Shown here one piece after another: positions 1 through 8,668 of a stretch of 20,021 nucleotides of DNA (its first letter is position 1; each line of letters begins with the position of its first letter). Under the pieces are notes generated by a model, which did not search any database, was not told the DNA's origin, and worked only from the letters and a program-made list of their open reading frames with translations. The DNA is from Goniomonas avonlea (lineage: Eukaryota > Cryptophyceae > Goniomonadida > Goniomonadaceae), in the NCBI GenBank assembly GCA_003573635.1, contig QUTJ01031799.1, forward strand, positions 1 through 20,021, given 5' to 3'. Both the position numbers and the translations under genes were made by a program.

Positions 1-99
1 ACTAGGGGTAGCTCAAATTTATCCTCCCCCTCCACTAGGGAGGAGGAGGCGATGGGAGTAGGGTGAACTCCTTATCGGTACACAACAACGATCACCCGA

Positions 100-387
100 T
101 CATAGCCAGGCAGTGACCACCCACCCCNNGGTGGGGTTGTCTTTTAATGGACGTTGGCCCCTGGGGCTATTGTGTATGCGATAGTCTAATAAATCTGAGT
201 TACCCCTGTGTGGTTTCTCTCTCCCACCATCCTCCGTCAACTCCACCGCCTTCGAGTGTAACAGACTCTCTACCTCTTTGTCCGTGAATGCTACCTGCTC
301 CTCAGACATGTTGGCATTAGGTTTGTCACACTTAGGTGGTTTAGACGTGAATGGCATGCGGATGTGAGACCCCACCCACTCGCACAC
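100..387 (-). other. Open frame of unknown nature, possibly the edge of an old mobile-element or gene fragment
   Basis: A minus-strand frame of about 95 codons crosses the N gap. Its middle part is rich in Glu/Lys (for example FTDKEVESLLHSKAVEL) and looks more protein-like than its surroundings. That stretch faintly recalls the lead-in to some retroelement reverse-transcriptase domains, but no catalytic motif is visible and the likeness is too weak to assign. I see neither a clear start context nor a splice partner. It could equally be a chance open frame. Confidence 0.15.
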
Positions 388-409
388 CTAAACTGAAGCC
401 AACACCAAA

Positions 410-608
410 AATCTGTCGCGCACCCAGAGCGCGACTGCACAGATTCAAGAGCCCCGATCGTGCCGATCGGAGCTACTTGAATCAACTGCTCTATCTCTTA
501 TCTCAGATAGAGCAGCGCTAGCTGCGCTAGCGCAGCGCAAAAACTAGTTACCAGTGCTAGCCTACACGGTAACTCGCTTCGCTTCCAACTAGACAAGCCG
601 TTGGAAGC
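410..608. repeat. Chain of six consecutive hairpins
   Basis: Six inverted repeats follow one another with almost no unpaired DNA between them. HP1: AATCT+GTCGCGC (410-421) pairs with GCGCGAC (429-435) and AGATT (441-445). HP2: GATTCAAG (442-449) with CTTGAATC (476-483), and inside it CCGATC (454-459) with GATCGG (465-470), plus three further pairs. HP3: CTGCTCTATCT (486-496) with AGATAGAGCAG (505-515). HP4: GCGCTAGC (515-522) with GCTAGCGC (526-533). HP5: AGTTACC (546-552) with GGTAACT (568-574). HP6: GCTTCCAAC (581-589) with GTTGGAAGC (600-608). All listed stem segments pair perfectly. No tRNA, rRNA or known structured RNA is recognised. Confidence 0.85.
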
Positions 609-613
609 TCCGG

Positions 614-672
614 ATCACGCTCACAAGCTGCACAAACAACACCAACCTGGGCTTCTTCAGGGCTGAATATTT
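614..672. repeat. Exact 59-bp copy of an exon 17/intron 17 junction of the coiled-coil gene
   Basis: Bases 614-672 are identical to 1914-1972. Read on the minus strand, the segment carries the last 26 nt of exon 17 of the coiled-coil gene followed by its splice donor and 33 nt of intron. Because intron sequence is included, this is a DNA-level duplication rather than a processed (mRNA-derived) copy. It begins 5 bp after the last hairpin stem of the chain at 410-608. Perfect identity suggests a recent event or gene conversion. Confidence 0.95.
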
Positions 673-910
673 GCAAAACTCTGCCCATGAATCCAACTAT
701 CTATCTGTCTATCTATCTACCATTAAGTGCAACAACCACAGTGGTGTAGTGAGCAAAGCTCCAACTAGTGCGAACTCGTAGCTGTCTCGGCCAGCAAACA
801 GCCGTAGCAACGAGTGTCAGGGTCCTCGTAGTATTCAACAGCTTGTCTAGTTGTGCCTTGCCGTTGATTAGATGAAACCAAAGCAGAAAACACAGCAGGG
901 TAAAATATAA

Positions 911-916
911 TTTATT
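911..916 (-). terminator. Candidate poly(A) signal (AATAAA) for the coiled-coil gene
   Basis: The plus strand reads TTTATT, so AATAAA on the minus strand, about 507 nt past the stop codon of the coiled-coil gene, in AT-rich surroundings. It is the only such hexamer I found in this flank. Assignment is by position only. Confidence 0.4.
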
Positions 917-1422
917 GAAAAACAATAACACGGGGTGCTGTAAAAAACACAGCACACGAAGGGGGTTGTGTCACACAGGAGGAAACGTCACAATGGGGTG
1001 TTGTTCGGGAGCAGGGGAGGCTGTGGAACAATTAAGTTACACAGTCCCCATTTACCAAACCAGTTCGGGGCAACAAAGAACGTTGAGCTCTTGTGGAAAA
1101 AGCGTGTCCAACAAGTGTCCTTCCTCCCCCCGCACTCTGCCCCGTTGCGCGAAGATTTTCCGGCTTTGCACTTTGTCCTATGAATCCATTGTTGCCGTTT
1201 CCCCTCCAGCGCCAACTACAGCATCAACAGCACAAGCTCTGTTGAATAAGTTAGTTACAGCACTGTTGCACGTGTTAGAACCTGATGCATAAGTTGGAGG
1301 TGCTCATAGGTGAGAGAATGACAACTCAAAGGTGCCGGACACTATCTGCTCTAGTTGCCCTAGTTGAGTGAGTTGAGCGAGTAGCCGCGAACTCGAAAGT
1401 ACAGGAGCAGCACAGAGATGAC

Positions 1423-2952
1423 TTACGCAGCATCATCAGGGGCATCGTCAGTGTCTCCAACACCAACCGCCGCGCCAACGTCGGGGAACTCACGCAAACT
1501 GAACGCATCAGGTTGCAAGTCGAGCGCTGCCTCACACGCTTCCTCCTCTTCAGCAAGCTCTGCCAGCGCCTGCGCACATCCGCTTACTTGCCGCAACACA
1601 AAAGAATATACGCCCCCCCCTTTTTTTCCCGCACGCACGACCCCCACACACGCAAACTTCACACGAAAACTCAAGGAAGACACGCCCTGACAATGATGAT
1701 GGAAGTCACTGCCACTTCTGGAATTGACAACATTCTCCTCTCGCTTAAACGTACAATTTCATACGCACACACACACACGTGAGATGTACACGCACATAAG
1801 TATCGCAACATCAAACCAACGCCTCCGCTCAGACATGATGCCAAGTGACAAAAGCGCGCGAGATCGCAGTCAAGACTCCTCAACCCTCAACCCTCAACCC
1901 TCAACCTTCACATATCACGCTCACAAGCTGCACAAACAACACCAACCTGGGCTTCTTCAGGGCTGAATATTTCCCCGCCACGTTGCATTCGTACCAGCTT
2001 CTGCTGAAGCTCATACCGCTGCTCTCGACTCAGCTGTCGCTGCCTGGCTGCCTCGTACACGCTACGCTGTCAGATCACAGGTCAGATAACACGTCTCATC
2101 CACAGAGAGAAACCAGATAAGTGTCAGATAACACGTCAGACCACACATAGATCATGTCCAACGTGTAAGGATTGGATGAGTCAGAGGCATCTACCAGCCA
2201 TTTGAACCAGGGTGCGAGAGAAACGGGTACTGACCTGTCGCTCCTCCCACTCAGCGTATCGAACCTTGGCCTCGAAGGCAGAGGCCATGCCTTCCAGCAA
2301 TCTCGTCATCTCACGTTCATGGGTGCGGCGCATTGCGTCGGCACTTTGCATGACATCGCTCAGCGTCGCCGACGTGTCCTCCTTGAGCTGCTCAATCAAA
2401 TCAGGTCTCAACCACAATCAGGTTAGTCAACGCTCATTCTTGCAATAGCTGTCGGCGATTGACTGACCTTGGCTTCAGTGGCAACCATCGCCTCCAGCTC
2501 TGTGAGAGTTTGAGGTGCGCCCGAGTCGTCTTGGTCTTTGTCTTTGTCGAGCTTGGAAACGTGTCGCCTCTGCTTCTTTGACGTCACCTGAGAATAAACC
2601 ATTACCAAAACGAGGAAAGGATCACAGGCCGGAGACATCCACAGCAGGGCTTTCAAAAGCAGAGACTAGAACAGCGCCAACCTGCGAAAACTGCCATCGC
2701 ATGGCGTCCATGGCGCTCATGAAGCTCTCAGTGGTTTCGACTTGGTCGGCTTCTCTGTAAATTCGTGGGCGAGACACGTGGTAGGACCTGCAATGGGACC
2801 GAAGCCCCGCAAGTTGCTCCGTCAGGGCCAAAATCTTGGAATTCAGGGTGGCGGTGCGTTGAACAAGTTGCCCCTCCTTTGCAGTGATGTAGTTGTGAAC
2901 CTGCAAACAGTCACTTAACAGTCACCCTCTCTCTTTGCCCCCCCTCCCTGTT

Positions 2953-3009
<57 letters not shown>

Positions 3010-6000
3010 CGCTCTCTCGCTCTCTCACACGCTCGCCACTCTCCCTCTCCTCTCCCTCAGGAGAGGGAGAGGAGGGAGGAGCTGGAGGAGATGATGAAGA
3101 TGATTGAAAAAGAGGGAGGGGGGGCATAAGAGACGACTGGGGGAGGAGAGAGGACAAGAGCGGAGAGGGAGACAGGCAGTGAGGAACTGACTCCCCCTCG
3201 CCCGCTTCCCTCTCTCTCTCGATTGGGCCACCTCTCTTCCACACATGTCCTGTCTCTTCCACACGGACCTTTTGCTCTGCTTCCAACCTTGTGCGGACCA
3301 TCTCAGATCGAATTTTTTCGATCCGAGCCTTGTACTTTATTTTGAGCTGCTTCTTGGCTTCTGCATGAATTTCCAACAGCTCATCGATACCTGCCAAATA
3401 TTGTTTCAGAGAAAGTAAATATCTCTGCTTTCACTTCCGATCAGCGAAAACAATATGCACCCCTCTATCCCTGCGCTCAAGAGGCAGTGCCTGTGCGAGC
3501 AGGAGTTAAGAAACGGGGGGCCAAAAACGAAGTTCAGGTTCTCGTCAATTGAGAGCAGAGTGATTGAGCAGGGCGGGATTGAGGACCTGTTGGGTCACGA
3601 GCGGCCACTTGCGCCTCGACAAAGTCTTCCACTTCAATTGGCTCAAGTTCCAGCACACGGTCCAGGTCCGAAAAGGATGATGTGACAGCCTTCAATGCTT
3701 GCGTCACCTGTTTTTTCAAGAGATTAGCCAGATTAAACATATTAGGCAGCCCTGAGGACTGACCTGACGTTCGAGAACTGCAGCTGTGAACTTCGTCGGG
3801 GCAGACTCATTCCCATCCTCAGGACATTTCGGAGTTTGGTCGAAGGGATTGCTGCGTGCAGGCAGTCAACAAGTTGCACTTGTCGAGCTTGCAACGGGCG
3901 ATTGCGGCCGAAACACACTCCACCTGCTCCTTGTTCGCCTCCACCCACTCCTTGTGCACCCACCCCTTGTTCGCCTCCACCCACTCCTTGTGCACCCACC
4001 CCTTGTTCGCCTCCACCCACTCCTGACCAGAGACAGACCCAACCCCGGGTGCGACATAAAAGACAACGAACCTGGTGAGAGGCTTATTTTGGGAGGGCGG
4101 TGGAACATTGGCTCCAGGCGGGGGCTTCAAAAATGATTCCCAGTGTGATCGCCGTTTACGAACCTAAACGAACGCGGTTAATGATTTCTTTAGAGCATTT
4201 TTGGAAAGACTTCGGAGGTCATCTTAAAATCGTGTCTGCGAGCGCGAGTGAGAGCACATACTTGTGGGAACCTCTCCATAATTTACAATTGTTGTATCCA
4301 GTCGCTGGAACTCGATCAACTCTCTCTGAAGTGCGCCTCGGTCTATGAGACTGCTTCACCCCTTGCAACACGTGCACAATGTTAGAGCTGGTCGAGCCTC
4401 TCTCACTCCCGTGGTGGAAACGAAGCCAATGAATAAGGTGCGCTTCGTTTGATAGGTGATGGAGCTGCACCCCGAGGTGCGTGGCAGGGTGCTTGGGGCG
4501 GGCTGGGACTTGCCTGCGGTTGCTTCGGGACGTCAGCGCGAGCACTGGCACCCGGCATCGGGGACGCTGGCACCGACGCTGGAAAAAATGACCCTGTGTG
4601 AAGGATGAGAGGCCAGCAAGTCGACTTCCTATGTTTCCTGGTCTGACACAGGATATGATCAAGAATTGGTCGGGGGGGGGTCGAGATGTAACGACTTGGG
4701 CATGGTGCGCACCTTTTCTGTCCCATGATGGGCCGAGCAGATGCTTGTCGCCCGGTCTTGCTGGCGTGCAAGGCGTCCGTGGCGAGGTCCCAACAGATGC
4801 TCGCGGAGACCGATCGGGCAGGCGAGGGGAGTGCATCGTTGCAAGGTTGGCTTTTCGACGAGTGTCCACAGAGGGAGTCACAAGATTGCGCGCGTGAGTT
4901 GCTTCAGCGTGGTCGGAGAATTGTTCCCACTCTCTGCAAGAACAGCTCAGAGAAACGGAGGCACGTGCGGGGTCAGTGGGCACAGCTGTGACCAAACAAG
5001 TGCTGTCCCAGCCAGGCGAACCATCGGTGTGCGCGCTGTCATCAAAGCAAGGGCAAGACTTGTGCTCCTCCACAGTGAGCAAGCAGACAAGTGTCTGTGT
5101 ACTAAGCTACAAGTACTCTGCCAGCCAGGGAAAGAAAGCTGAAAGAATAAGGGCTGTCCCACGCGATGTTACAGGAGAGACAAGAGATCTCACAGTGCAT
5201 CATAGGTTACGACCAATACAAAGAGAGCTTAACAGAACAGCTTCCCCCAAGTTGCAATGGTCGGCAGTGGACATCGGTAAACACAGAAGAGAAACGAGGC
5301 GCACGTTTCGGTACTGCTGCCACGAAGGAACTGAAGCCGGACCTCATAGTCCCTCATCGTGCTTTTCAAGCGTTCCCTTTCCTCTTCAGCTGAAACTCTG
5401 GCATCTGGAATTATTTGGGCTGATGAGGCAAATATTCAGACAAAGGTCAGTATGGGCCATATCAAGAAGCGACACCTGAGCTTTTCCGCTTCCCGGAGGC
5501 GCAAGAAAAACGGGGTTGCCTTTGCATACACTTCGCGTGTTCGAGGGTGGACTGGTGCAACTCCTGTGCTGTAGTCCTGGGAAACATTAATCACTACCAC
5601 AGATTGCCAAAAAGTGATACCTGGAAGATCAGACAGTATAGTTCTTCCTTGAGCGCTGTGAGCGTAGGATCCCGAGTTCGATTGGCGTAAGTGTCTGCAC
5701 ACCGCTCAGACAATCTTCCTCACATACACTTGGCATACCAAGCATTTCGCATAATATCGGAATCCGTTTCGCAGCGGGCACAGGTACTTTTTGAAAGTCG
5801 AAGCCAGCTTGGAGCCGAATGTCGCTGGCAATCTCAGAAATCCGAAGAGTATGAAACAGAGCTGCCTTCTGGTGAGCAACGCATTGTGAGACGAAAAACG
5901 AGCACACCAGGTGATTTGAAATCGGACCCAGCACTCTCCTGAACCTTGCGACCAACGGTCCGCGGGGACGGACTCCCCTTTTTGGACAAGGAGGTTCGAG

Positions 6001-6274
6001 CGGAAGAACGAGGAGGTGCAGGAGGTACAGGTGCGTGGTTTTTAATTGCCTCACTGACAATTTCAGATGCTGTATGGGGAGTCCGCTGCGGACTGTGTCA
6101 CCAATGAAAGACAATACAATCTGCGAGCGGACGCCTCACCACAACATTAAAAAAAGGGTAATTCGAACTGAGGCGCCCGCCCGAAGCCACAGTTCCAGGT
6201 CGAACCAACGTCAGCGGGCTCTGTGACCGAGCGGGAGCTGTGCTCGGGCGTCCGTCCGCAGAGGGGATGCTCAT
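1423..6274 (-). CDS. Uncharacterised coiled-coil protein, about 18 exons, ~668 residues
   Basis: I do not recognise the family. Exons in transcript order: 6274-6140, 6085-5945, 5868-5739, 5694-5621, 5563-5476, 5419-5315, 4342-4262, 4222-4170, 4022-3880, 3851-3764, 3707-3587, 3390-3269, 2900-2788, 2754-2682, 2587-2468, 2387-2235, 2066-1947, 1569-1423. They sum to 2007 nt with all phases consistent and a TAA stop. The N-terminus (MSIPSADGRPSTAP...) and residues ~46-92 are Ser/Pro/Arg-rich; a helical domain follows (~93-160, including RISEIASDIRLQAGFDFQK). The rest is heptad-like coiled coil (ERERLKSTMRDYEVRLQFL, IDELLEIHAEAKKQLKIKYK, RSVYEAARQRQLSREQRYEL) ending in an acidic tail (GDTDDAPDDAA). 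Such architecture is common in centrosomal, ciliary and other scaffold proteins, but that is inference. Least certain: the exon 8 donor, exon 9 edges (28-nt intron 9), the 33-nt intron 13 (which can be read through) and the start (an in-frame ATG also lies at 6358). Confidence 0.7.
1880..1907. repeat. Four-copy heptamer array (TCAACCC)
   Basis: The unit TCAACCC is repeated about four times, the last copy one base off. It lies in intron 17 of the coiled-coil gene, six bases before the 59-bp duplicated segment at 1914. The unit resembles telomere-type heptamers (TTGAGGG-like on the other strand) but is not a telomere repeat I know. Confidence 0.8.
1914..1972. repeat. Source copy of the 59-bp duplicated exon/intron junction
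   Basis: Identical to 614-672. Bases 1947-1972 are the 3' end of exon 17 (coding GEIFSPEEAQ, with the GT donor at 1946-1945), and 1914-1946 is intron. This copy sits in a complete gene context, so it is the likely source and 614-672 the derivative. Confidence 0.9.
2956..3074. repeat. (CT)n tract and purine/pyrimidine hairpin in intron 12 of the coiled-coil gene
   Basis: Bases 2956-3006 are an uninterrupted (CT)~25 tract. A long pyrimidine-rich stretch follows that flips to purine-rich at 3059. There CTCCTCTCCCTC (3047-3058) pairs perfectly with GAGGGAGAGGAG (3063-3074) across a 4-nt loop. Both strands of the 368-nt intron are strongly purine/pyrimidine polarised, a composition prone to triplex or slipped structures and to length change. 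Confidence 0.85.
3931..4023. repeat. 36-bp tandem array, ~2.6 copies, in exon 9 of the coiled-coil gene
   Basis: The motif TTGTTCGCCTCCACCCACTC recurs at 3931, 3967 and 4003, exactly 36 bp apart. On the minus strand each unit is in frame and encodes the 12-residue repeat EWVEANKGWVHK, which runs into EWVEANKEQVE. Each unit also contains a GTGGGT donor-like hexamer and ends in AAG before GAG, so parts of a unit could be spliced out. Perfect or near-perfect copies suggest recent expansion. Confidence 0.9.
4343..5314 (-). other. Longest intron (972 nt) of the coiled-coil gene
   Basis: Exon 6 ends with one leftover base (A) and exon 7 supplies AC, so the join is phase-consistent without further exons. 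The intron is nevertheless open for 287 codons in a minus frame spanning 4219-5082 and holds a Pro/Ala-rich frame near 4440-4570. A phase-compatible optional exon could therefore be hidden here. I see no conserved protein in it. Confidence 0.5.
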
Positions 6275-6395
6275 CTCACAACAACCGATGTTCCACCAGT
6301 ACCGGGTACCGGTGCCGGTAGAGTCTACGATCCCGTACGTAGACAAGTAGCGGGCCATATGGGCCCTGTTCCCTCAACGCTACCTGAAACGATTT

Positions 6396-6540
6396 AAGGC
6401 ATGGCCAACCTCTGGGGAAGGCATGGCCAACCCTCTGTCGAAGGCATGGCCAACCCTTTAGGGTGGAAGGCATGGCCACCCCCTGGGTGGAAGGCATGGC
6501 CAACCAATGGGGAGAAGGCATGGCCAACCCATAGGGTTGG
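6396..6540. repeat. Six-copy imperfect array with AAGGCATGGCCA core
   Basis: The core AAGGCATGGCCA starts at 6396, 6418, 6441, 6467, 6491 and 6515 (spacings 22, 23, 26, 24 and 24 bp). The core is invariant while the spacers vary (Thr-codon-like CCTCT, CCCTTTAGGG, CCAATGGGG). It lies about 120-265 bp upstream of the ATG at 6274 of the coiled-coil gene. A conserved core with varying spacers fits either a decaying minisatellite or a cluster of protein-binding sites. Confidence 0.85.
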
Positions 6541-6626
6541 ACGCCGACTGACTCTTGATTAGAGTTCGACATTCGTTAGCATACACTCTTCAAGTTAAAA
6601 TTACGAAATTCAAAAAAGTTACACTC

Positions 6627-6658
6627 GGACGGATGGACGGACGGACGGACGGACGGAC
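6627..6658. repeat. (GGAC)8 microsatellite
   Basis: Eight tetranucleotide units, the second reading GGAT and all others GGAC. It lies just beyond the GGCATGGCCA array. Confidence 0.9.
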
Positions 6659-7073
6659 ACTCAGCGGCTCCCAAGATCCCTTTTTGCACTAACGTTGAGG
6701 GAAACTACTGTACTGTTCGAGTGCTGATACTGGTATCCGGTAGCAGCTAAGGTACAAGGCAGCAAATCACGGATTCTACTACATACAAGGATATGTATTT
6801 AGTATGTAAAGTATTCATACATTTAGGCCCAACCAGCCGGCCTCCCAGAACCGCATTGCCCCACAGGCCGCACACTGCTTCGGGAACGCAACAGGATTGG
6901 GCACCAGAGGCCAAACAGGACATGGACTAATACATGCGCGTTTGCTTATGTCTAGTGCTTTGTTTGATTGTTTGCTTGTTTGCTTGTTAGTTTCGTTTTC
7001 GTGCTTGCATGTGCAGACAGATATGCAAAGCAGCACTGAGAGCTGTGGCTTCTGTGCCCACTCTATCTAACAC

Positions 7074-7869
7074 CCTAGGTGCTTGAATACTCGCTTGATT
7101 AATCTCTCTCTCTCTCTCTCTCTAACAGCAAAGAAGGAGCTGTTTGCCTTCACAATAAGGCGTTCTCCAAACATTTTTTTTTTCCCCTTCAGAACTGTTA
7201 GTTGACCAAACGCAGATGCTGTGATATCGACAGCATGCATTGAGCAGGTCAGCTTTAAACAGAGTTCATGCGAGTACATGTCTGAAAATCACACCCGAGT
7301 TTATCCGCGGTGTGTAGTAGCCACCCTGAAAAACCCAGGCAGGTTCTCCATCCCGTTTACGATCGTGGCACATTAGGTGTCCAGTGCTAGGAGGGGGTCG
7401 TTCGCCGGCTTGGCACATACAAGGAGTGGGGGTACAAGTCTGAAAATCACACACGAGTTCCGAGGCCACCATTAATCAAAACATGTTTGCACCTTTTATA
7501 ACCTAGAGCCAACAATATTAGGATTTGAAACTTAGCATTAAAAGACAATTAACTGATCGGCCTCTCAGAGATCTTTCCAATGCAACCTTGATCACCTTTC
7601 CAGGCCTTCTCGGCCGAGCTGTTGTCCATATGTAAGATGTTCTGAGATTGGCAATCGTTAGTCTGGACCATGCTCTAGTCAACCAGTGCCATCTCCCAGA
7701 CCACAATGTCAAATACAATGTGAAACTCTCATGTTAACCTAATTGCTGAAATCACGAAGGCTAACCAGGACCTCACACCAGAGTCCCCAGGACATGCCCC
7801 GATCATGGCACAAGCAGGCAGATCTACAGATCTGTGGCTGCTCTGCAGCTTCCTAGGTGCTTGAATACT
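7074..7869. repeat. Pair of 18-bp direct repeats (7074-7091 and 7852-7869)
   Basis: CCTAGGTGCTTGAATACT occurs exactly at 7074-7091 and 7852-7869, 778 bp apart. Each is preceded within 20-30 bp by CTGTGGCT. A pyrimidine/purine microsatellite follows each at different distances: (TC)n at 7103-7123 and (GA)n at 7971-7993. These may be the remains of a dispersed repeat family. I see no coding capacity between them. Confidence 0.7.
7274..7459. repeat. Pair of 28-bp direct repeats (7274-7301 and 7432-7459)
   Basis: Two copies of a segment starting GTACA(T/A)GTCTGAAAATCA differ at 2 of 28 positions and lie 158 bp apart. Both are followed by purine-rich/CG-containing sequence that does not align further. 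The nature is unknown. Confidence 0.75.
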
Positions 7870-8130
7870 TTCGTTTTCTCACTTCTCGCGGCATGTCTTC
7901 TTGCCTTGATTTTGCCTCGTGCTCTCTGGTAGGAGATCACCACAAGGCCGAGAGAGATCTAGAGAGAGGTGAGAGAGAGAGAGAGAGAGAGAGCAGAGCA
8001 GCCACAAATCATGTATCGCGATCTGCTTAGGAGCAAGAGAAAGAGTTAATGATATTCAAACATATGATCCCGGAAACCGGAAACCACTGCACCGGAAGAG
8101 AAAGGGGGAGAGGAGAGGCCAGTAATAGAA

Positions 8131-8136
8131 TTTATT
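8131..8136 (-). terminator. Second minus-strand AATAAA, distal to RPN10
   Basis: TTTATT on the plus strand gives AATAAA on the minus strand, 698 nt past the RPN10 stop. It could be a distal poly(A) site or chance. Confidence 0.2.
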
Positions 8137-8662
8137 GGAAAAGTTAATACACAAATCCAACCAAACGGGAAGCTGCAGCATGTGCACAAGCGTATCAGGC
8201 TGGTAGACAGGAAGTCGGTCGACCGGCTCCTGACTTGCACAATTCAAGCAGAGAGCTAGTTTATCCAAGCATCCTGGAAACCGCGGAGGGGGTGAGAGAG
8301 AGAGAGAGGATTCAAGCCATTCAGGTGAGAGAGATCGAGACAGAGAGAGCAAGACTAGCAGAGTTGATAAAGGTCACAGCAGCGAGTGTTTTAACTCGGA
8401 TGCTGGGGATAATATCTCTCACTCACTCTCTAAACACTAGTGTCATAGACCATGACATTCCCTGTTGCTATTGGAGTGGGAGGACGGTCGGTGGCTCTGG
8501 GCGAATCTTGGCAGATGTTCGGTTGGATCTCTAGGACAGGGGGCGGTGTCACTGGGCCATTGGGTTCTCAAAACACTATCGACAGCTCCGTATCTGCCCT
8601 GTCGAACTCCTCGTCTGTCGATGGTACCACACAAGCCGATTGGAGGACTGCCCGTGCCATGC

Positions 8663-8668
8663 TTTATT
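8663..8668 (-). terminator. Likely poly(A) signal of RPN10
   Basis: AATAAA on the minus strand (within AATTAATAAAGC) lies about 167 nt past the RPN10 TGA stop, a typical distance for a short 3' UTR. Confidence 0.5.

Larger units (their letters stand above)
1..1422. other. Non-coding flank downstream of the coiled-coil gene
   Basis: No gene can be supported here. The stretch holds a two-base N gap (127-128), a weak minus-strand open frame (100-387), a chain of hairpins (410-608), a 59-bp copy of an exon junction (614-672), a short TCTA-type tetranucleotide run near 698-720 and a minus-strand AATAAA (911-916). Plus-strand open frames around 915-1292 are Cys/Ser/Thr-rich and show no family likeness or splice context. 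Confidence 0.6.

Noticed and set aside
100-387. Retroelement fragment
   Set aside because: Only a faint likeness over about a dozen residues, with no catalytic motif, terminal repeat or flanking duplication visible.
3742-4020. Gly-rich repeat frame (GVGGGEQGVGAQ) across the 36-bp array
   Set aside because: The alternative frame (EWVEANK...) joins the following exons in phase and fits the coiled-coil character of the protein.
4219-5082. 287-codon minus-strand open frame treated as one exon
   Set aside because: The firm exons at 4342-4262 and 5419-5315 use other frames and join in phase without it; its composition is not convincingly protein-like throughout.
5629-6114. 161-codon minus-strand open frame as a single-exon gene starting MSFIGDTV
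   Set aside because: Neighbouring frames with GT-AG introns of 44-76 nt give a continuous, phase-consistent gene; the long frame merges exon and intron sequence.
6155-6175. B-box-like sequence followed by a T run (minus strand)
   Set aside because: It is part of the first coding exon of the coiled-coil gene and has no matching A-box or tRNA fold.
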